In this document: positions 6,207 through 7,782 of the stretch, piece after piece
Layout: the number at the start of each line of letters is the position of its first letter
Position numbering within the stretch: position 1 is the stretch's first letter
Assembly (NCBI RefSeq): GCF_001854865.1
Contig: NZ_MDDW01000029.1
Coordinates: 151,490-159,271 of the forward strand
From: Rhizobium sp. LCM 4573
Lineage (GTDB): Bacteria > Pseudomonadota > Alphaproteobacteria > Rhizobiales > Rhizobiaceae
Direction of reading: 5' to 3'
DNA: 7,782 bases
Translations under genes and position numbers: made by a program
Notes under the pieces: generated by a model
The model's input: the letters and a program-made list of their open reading frames with translations, nothing else
What the model was told of the DNA's origin: nothing
Databases searched by the model: none

Positions 6207-7466
6207 ATGGCCAGAGCCAAACTCAAGATAATCCCCTCCCGCAAGCCGCTGATCGGCCGCGCTGCCCCTCCCGGTTCGAAATCGATCACCAACCGCGCGC
6301 TGCTTCTGGCAGGCCTTGCCAAGGGTACGAGCCGGCTCACCGGCGCGCTGAAGAGCGACGATACGCGCTATATGGCGGAGGCGCTTCGGGCGATGGGCGT
6401 GAAGGTGGAAGAGCCCGACGCGACGACCTTCGTCGTCACCGGCTCCGGCAAGCTTCAGCCACCGTCGGCAGCGCTCTTTCTCGGCAATGCAGGCACCGCG
6501 ACCCGCTTCCTGACAGCCGCCGCGGCGCTCGTCGATGGCAGGGTGGTGGTGGATGGCGACGAGCACATGCGCAAGCGGCCGATCGGCCCACTGGTCGATG
6601 CGCTGCGTTCGCTCGGTATCGATGCCTCGACCGAGACCGGCTGCCCGCCGGTGACGATCAACGGCAAGGGCGGCTTTGAGGCAGATCGGGTGCGGATCGA
6701 CGGCGGCCTTTCCAGCCAATATGTCTCCGCACTTCTCATGATGGCGGCGGGCGGCACCCGTCCCGTCGTCGTGGAACTGCTCGGCGAGCATATCGGCGCG
6801 CTCGGCTATATCGATCTCACGGTTGCCGCCATGCGCGCCTTCGGCGCCAAGGTGGAGCGCACCAGCCCCGTCACCTGGCAGGTGGAACCGACCGGCTACC
6901 GCGCCGCCGATTTCCATATCGAGCCGGATGCCTCGGCCGCGACCTATCTCTGGGCGGCGGAAGTACTGACCGGCGGCAGGATCGATCTCGGGACGCCCGC
7001 CGCCGATTTCACGCAGCCCGATGCCAAGGCCTACGAGCTGATCGCGAAGTTCCCACATATGCCGGCCAAGATCGACGGCTCGCAGATGCAGGACGCCGTG
7101 CCGACGCTCGCCGTGCTCGCAGCCTTCAACGAGACCCCGGTGCGCTTTGCGGGCATCGCCAACCTGCGCGTCAAGGAATGCGACCGCGTGCGTGCGCTTT
7201 CGACCGGGCTGAACAACATCCGGGAAGGCCTTGCTACAGAGGAGGGGGACGATCTCATCGTCGCCTCCGACCCGGCGCTCGCCGGCCAGGTGCTGCCGGC
7301 CGATATCGATACCTTCGCGGATCACCGTATCGCCATGAGCTTCGCTCTCGCGGGCCTGAAGATCGAGGGCATCACCATTCTCGATCCCGATTGCGTAGCG
7401 AAGACCTTTCCGGCCTATTGGGCTGTGCTGGCCTCGCTCGGGGTGGCTTACGAAGAAGACGCATAA
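6207..7466 (+). CDS. aroA: EPSP synthase (3-phosphoshikimate 1-carboxyvinyltransferase), not the CP4 type
   Basis: 419-residue member of the EPSP synthase/MurA fold, expected to join phosphoenolpyruvate and shikimate 3-phosphate in aromatic amino-acid synthesis. Catalytic landmarks are all present, and several keep E. coli AroA numbering: PPGSKS (K25, S26) and R30; GNAGTATR (93-100); KRPIG (R124); SSQ (169-171); D296 in MQDAVPTLAV, the general-acid/base Asp equivalent; RVKECDR (K323, E324, R327); DHR (372-374); and K399 in VAKTFP. The overall pattern resembles plant and enterobacterial class I enzymes and clearly differs from the class II CP4-type AroA known in Agrobacterium, so it is probably a second, paralogous enzyme in this genome (inference). 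T99 and F101 replace the Met and Pro that follow the NAGTA loop in E. coli. GGAAGAGA lies 8 nt before the ATG. Confidence 0.88.
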   Translation: MARAKLKIIPSRKPLIGRAAPPGSKSITNRALLLAGLAKGTSRLTGALKSDDTRYMAEALRAMGVKVEEPDATTFVVTGSGKLQPPSAALFLGNAGTATRFLTAAAALVDGRVVVDGDEHMRKRPIGPLVDALRSLGIDASTETGCPPVTINGKGGFEADRVRIDGGLSSQYVSALLMMAAGGTRPVVVELLGEHIGALGYIDLTVAAMRAFGAKVERTSPVTWQVEPTGYRAADFHIEPDASAATYLWAAEVLTGGRIDLGTPAADFTQPDAKAYELIAKFPHMPAKIDGSQMQDAVPTLAVLAAFNETPVRFAGIANLRVKECDRVRALSTGLNNIREGLATEEGDDLIVASDPALAGQVLPADIDTFADHRIAMSFALAGLKIEGITILDPDCVAKTFPAYWAVLASLGVAYEEDA

Positions 7467-7502
7467 CGGTTCGCAAGAGACGCGGGAGCGGGGAAGGGGA
7501 GA

Positions 7503-7782
7503 ATGGTCGTGATGCGGTGGTTCTCCGGCTTCGGCGCCCTGGTCCTAATCTTCCTCGCGGCGTTCGCTTTGCCGGCTGCCGCGGAGGAATATATCCGTTC
7601 CTATCACTCGGAGATCCGGGTGGCGCCGGATGGCGAGCTGACGGTTGTCGAAACCATTACGGTGAATACGGAAGGCCGGAACATTCGCCGCGGCATCTTC
7701 CGCGATTTTCCGCGGACCATGCAGGATGCGAGAGGCCGCACGGTGCGCGTCGGCTTCGAGGTCGTCTCCGTCACCCGTGACG
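7503..7782 (+). CDS. DUF2207 domain protein, N-terminal part (cut by window end)
   Basis: 93 codons are present. A signal peptide is clear: a hydrophobic core (about 11-22, ALVLIFLAAFAL), then PAAA and a likely cut before EEYIRSYHS. The mature start (HSEIRVAPDGELTVVETITV, followed by IRRGIFRDFPR) is the diagnostic opening of DUF2207, a family of roughly 600-residue predicted membrane proteins with an exported N-terminal domain; their function is unknown, though they often accompany LemA. The gene begins 36 nt after the EPSP synthase stop with AAGGGGAG just upstream, so it is probably in the same transcript. ATG 7503 has a good ribosome-site distance; ATG 7512 is a possible alternative that hardly changes the signal peptide. 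There is no stop before the window edge. Confidence 0.88.
   Translation, partial: MVVMRWFSGFGALVLIFLAAFALPAAAEEYIRSYHSEIRVAPDGELTVVETITVNTEGRNIRRGIFRDFPRTMQDARGRTVRVGFEVVSVTRD

Noticed and set aside
5976..7325. 449-codon minus-strand open frame
   Set aside because: Antisense to the EPSP synthase and the lemA end; His/Arg/Gly-rich shadow with no recognisable domain.

Overview
The window looks like a piece of alphaproteobacterial chromosome, most probably from the Rhizobiales (Rhizobium/Agrobacterium/Sinorhizobium relatives). This rests on the GC-rich codon use and on how strongly the polyprenyl synthase, DUF2007 protein, GlyQ and the remaining proteins resemble remembered rhizobial versions. 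No genus can be fixed from sequence alone. Almost all of it is densely packed housekeeping DNA with one small accessory island.

Left part (about 1-3861). On the minus strand, a long-chain polyprenyl diphosphate synthase (ispB type, TTG start, good promoter) is followed after 5 nt by a small nucleotidyltransferase-fold protein. Divergently, on the plus strand, a DUF2007 protein overlaps a TrmN6-like methyltransferase by 4 nt (ATGA). Next come an S49 (SppA-like) serine protease with a visible Ser/Lys dyad and a 63-residue single-pass membrane protein 18 nt behind it.

Middle (3866-4466). A minus-strand parDE-type toxin-antitoxin module of lower GC lies here. The ParD antitoxin is intact. The ParE toxin gene is wrecked: its recognisable pieces lie in three different reading frames and the middle of the protein is missing. 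Upstream of parD is a regular array of three alternating 5-bp half-sites spaced exactly 11 bp apart, a likely antitoxin operator, next to the glyQ leader.

Right part (4535-7782). glyQ (glycyl-tRNA synthetase alpha subunit) is not followed directly by glyS. After it come lemA, an EPSP synthase (aroA-like) with all core catalytic residues but altered residues next to the phosphoenolpyruvate-site loop, and the start of a secreted/membrane DUF2207 protein cut by the window end. LemA and DUF2207 proteins are frequent neighbours, so the EPSP synthase sits inside that pair.

Most genes serve unrelated basic functions (quinone side-chain synthesis, tRNA modification and charging, envelope proteolysis, aromatic amino-acid synthesis). 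The points most worth a second look are the broken toxin with surviving antitoxin, the operator-like array shared with the glyQ upstream region, and the EPSP synthase between lemA and the DUF2207 gene. I found no RNA gene, CRISPR array, insertion sequence or phage element.
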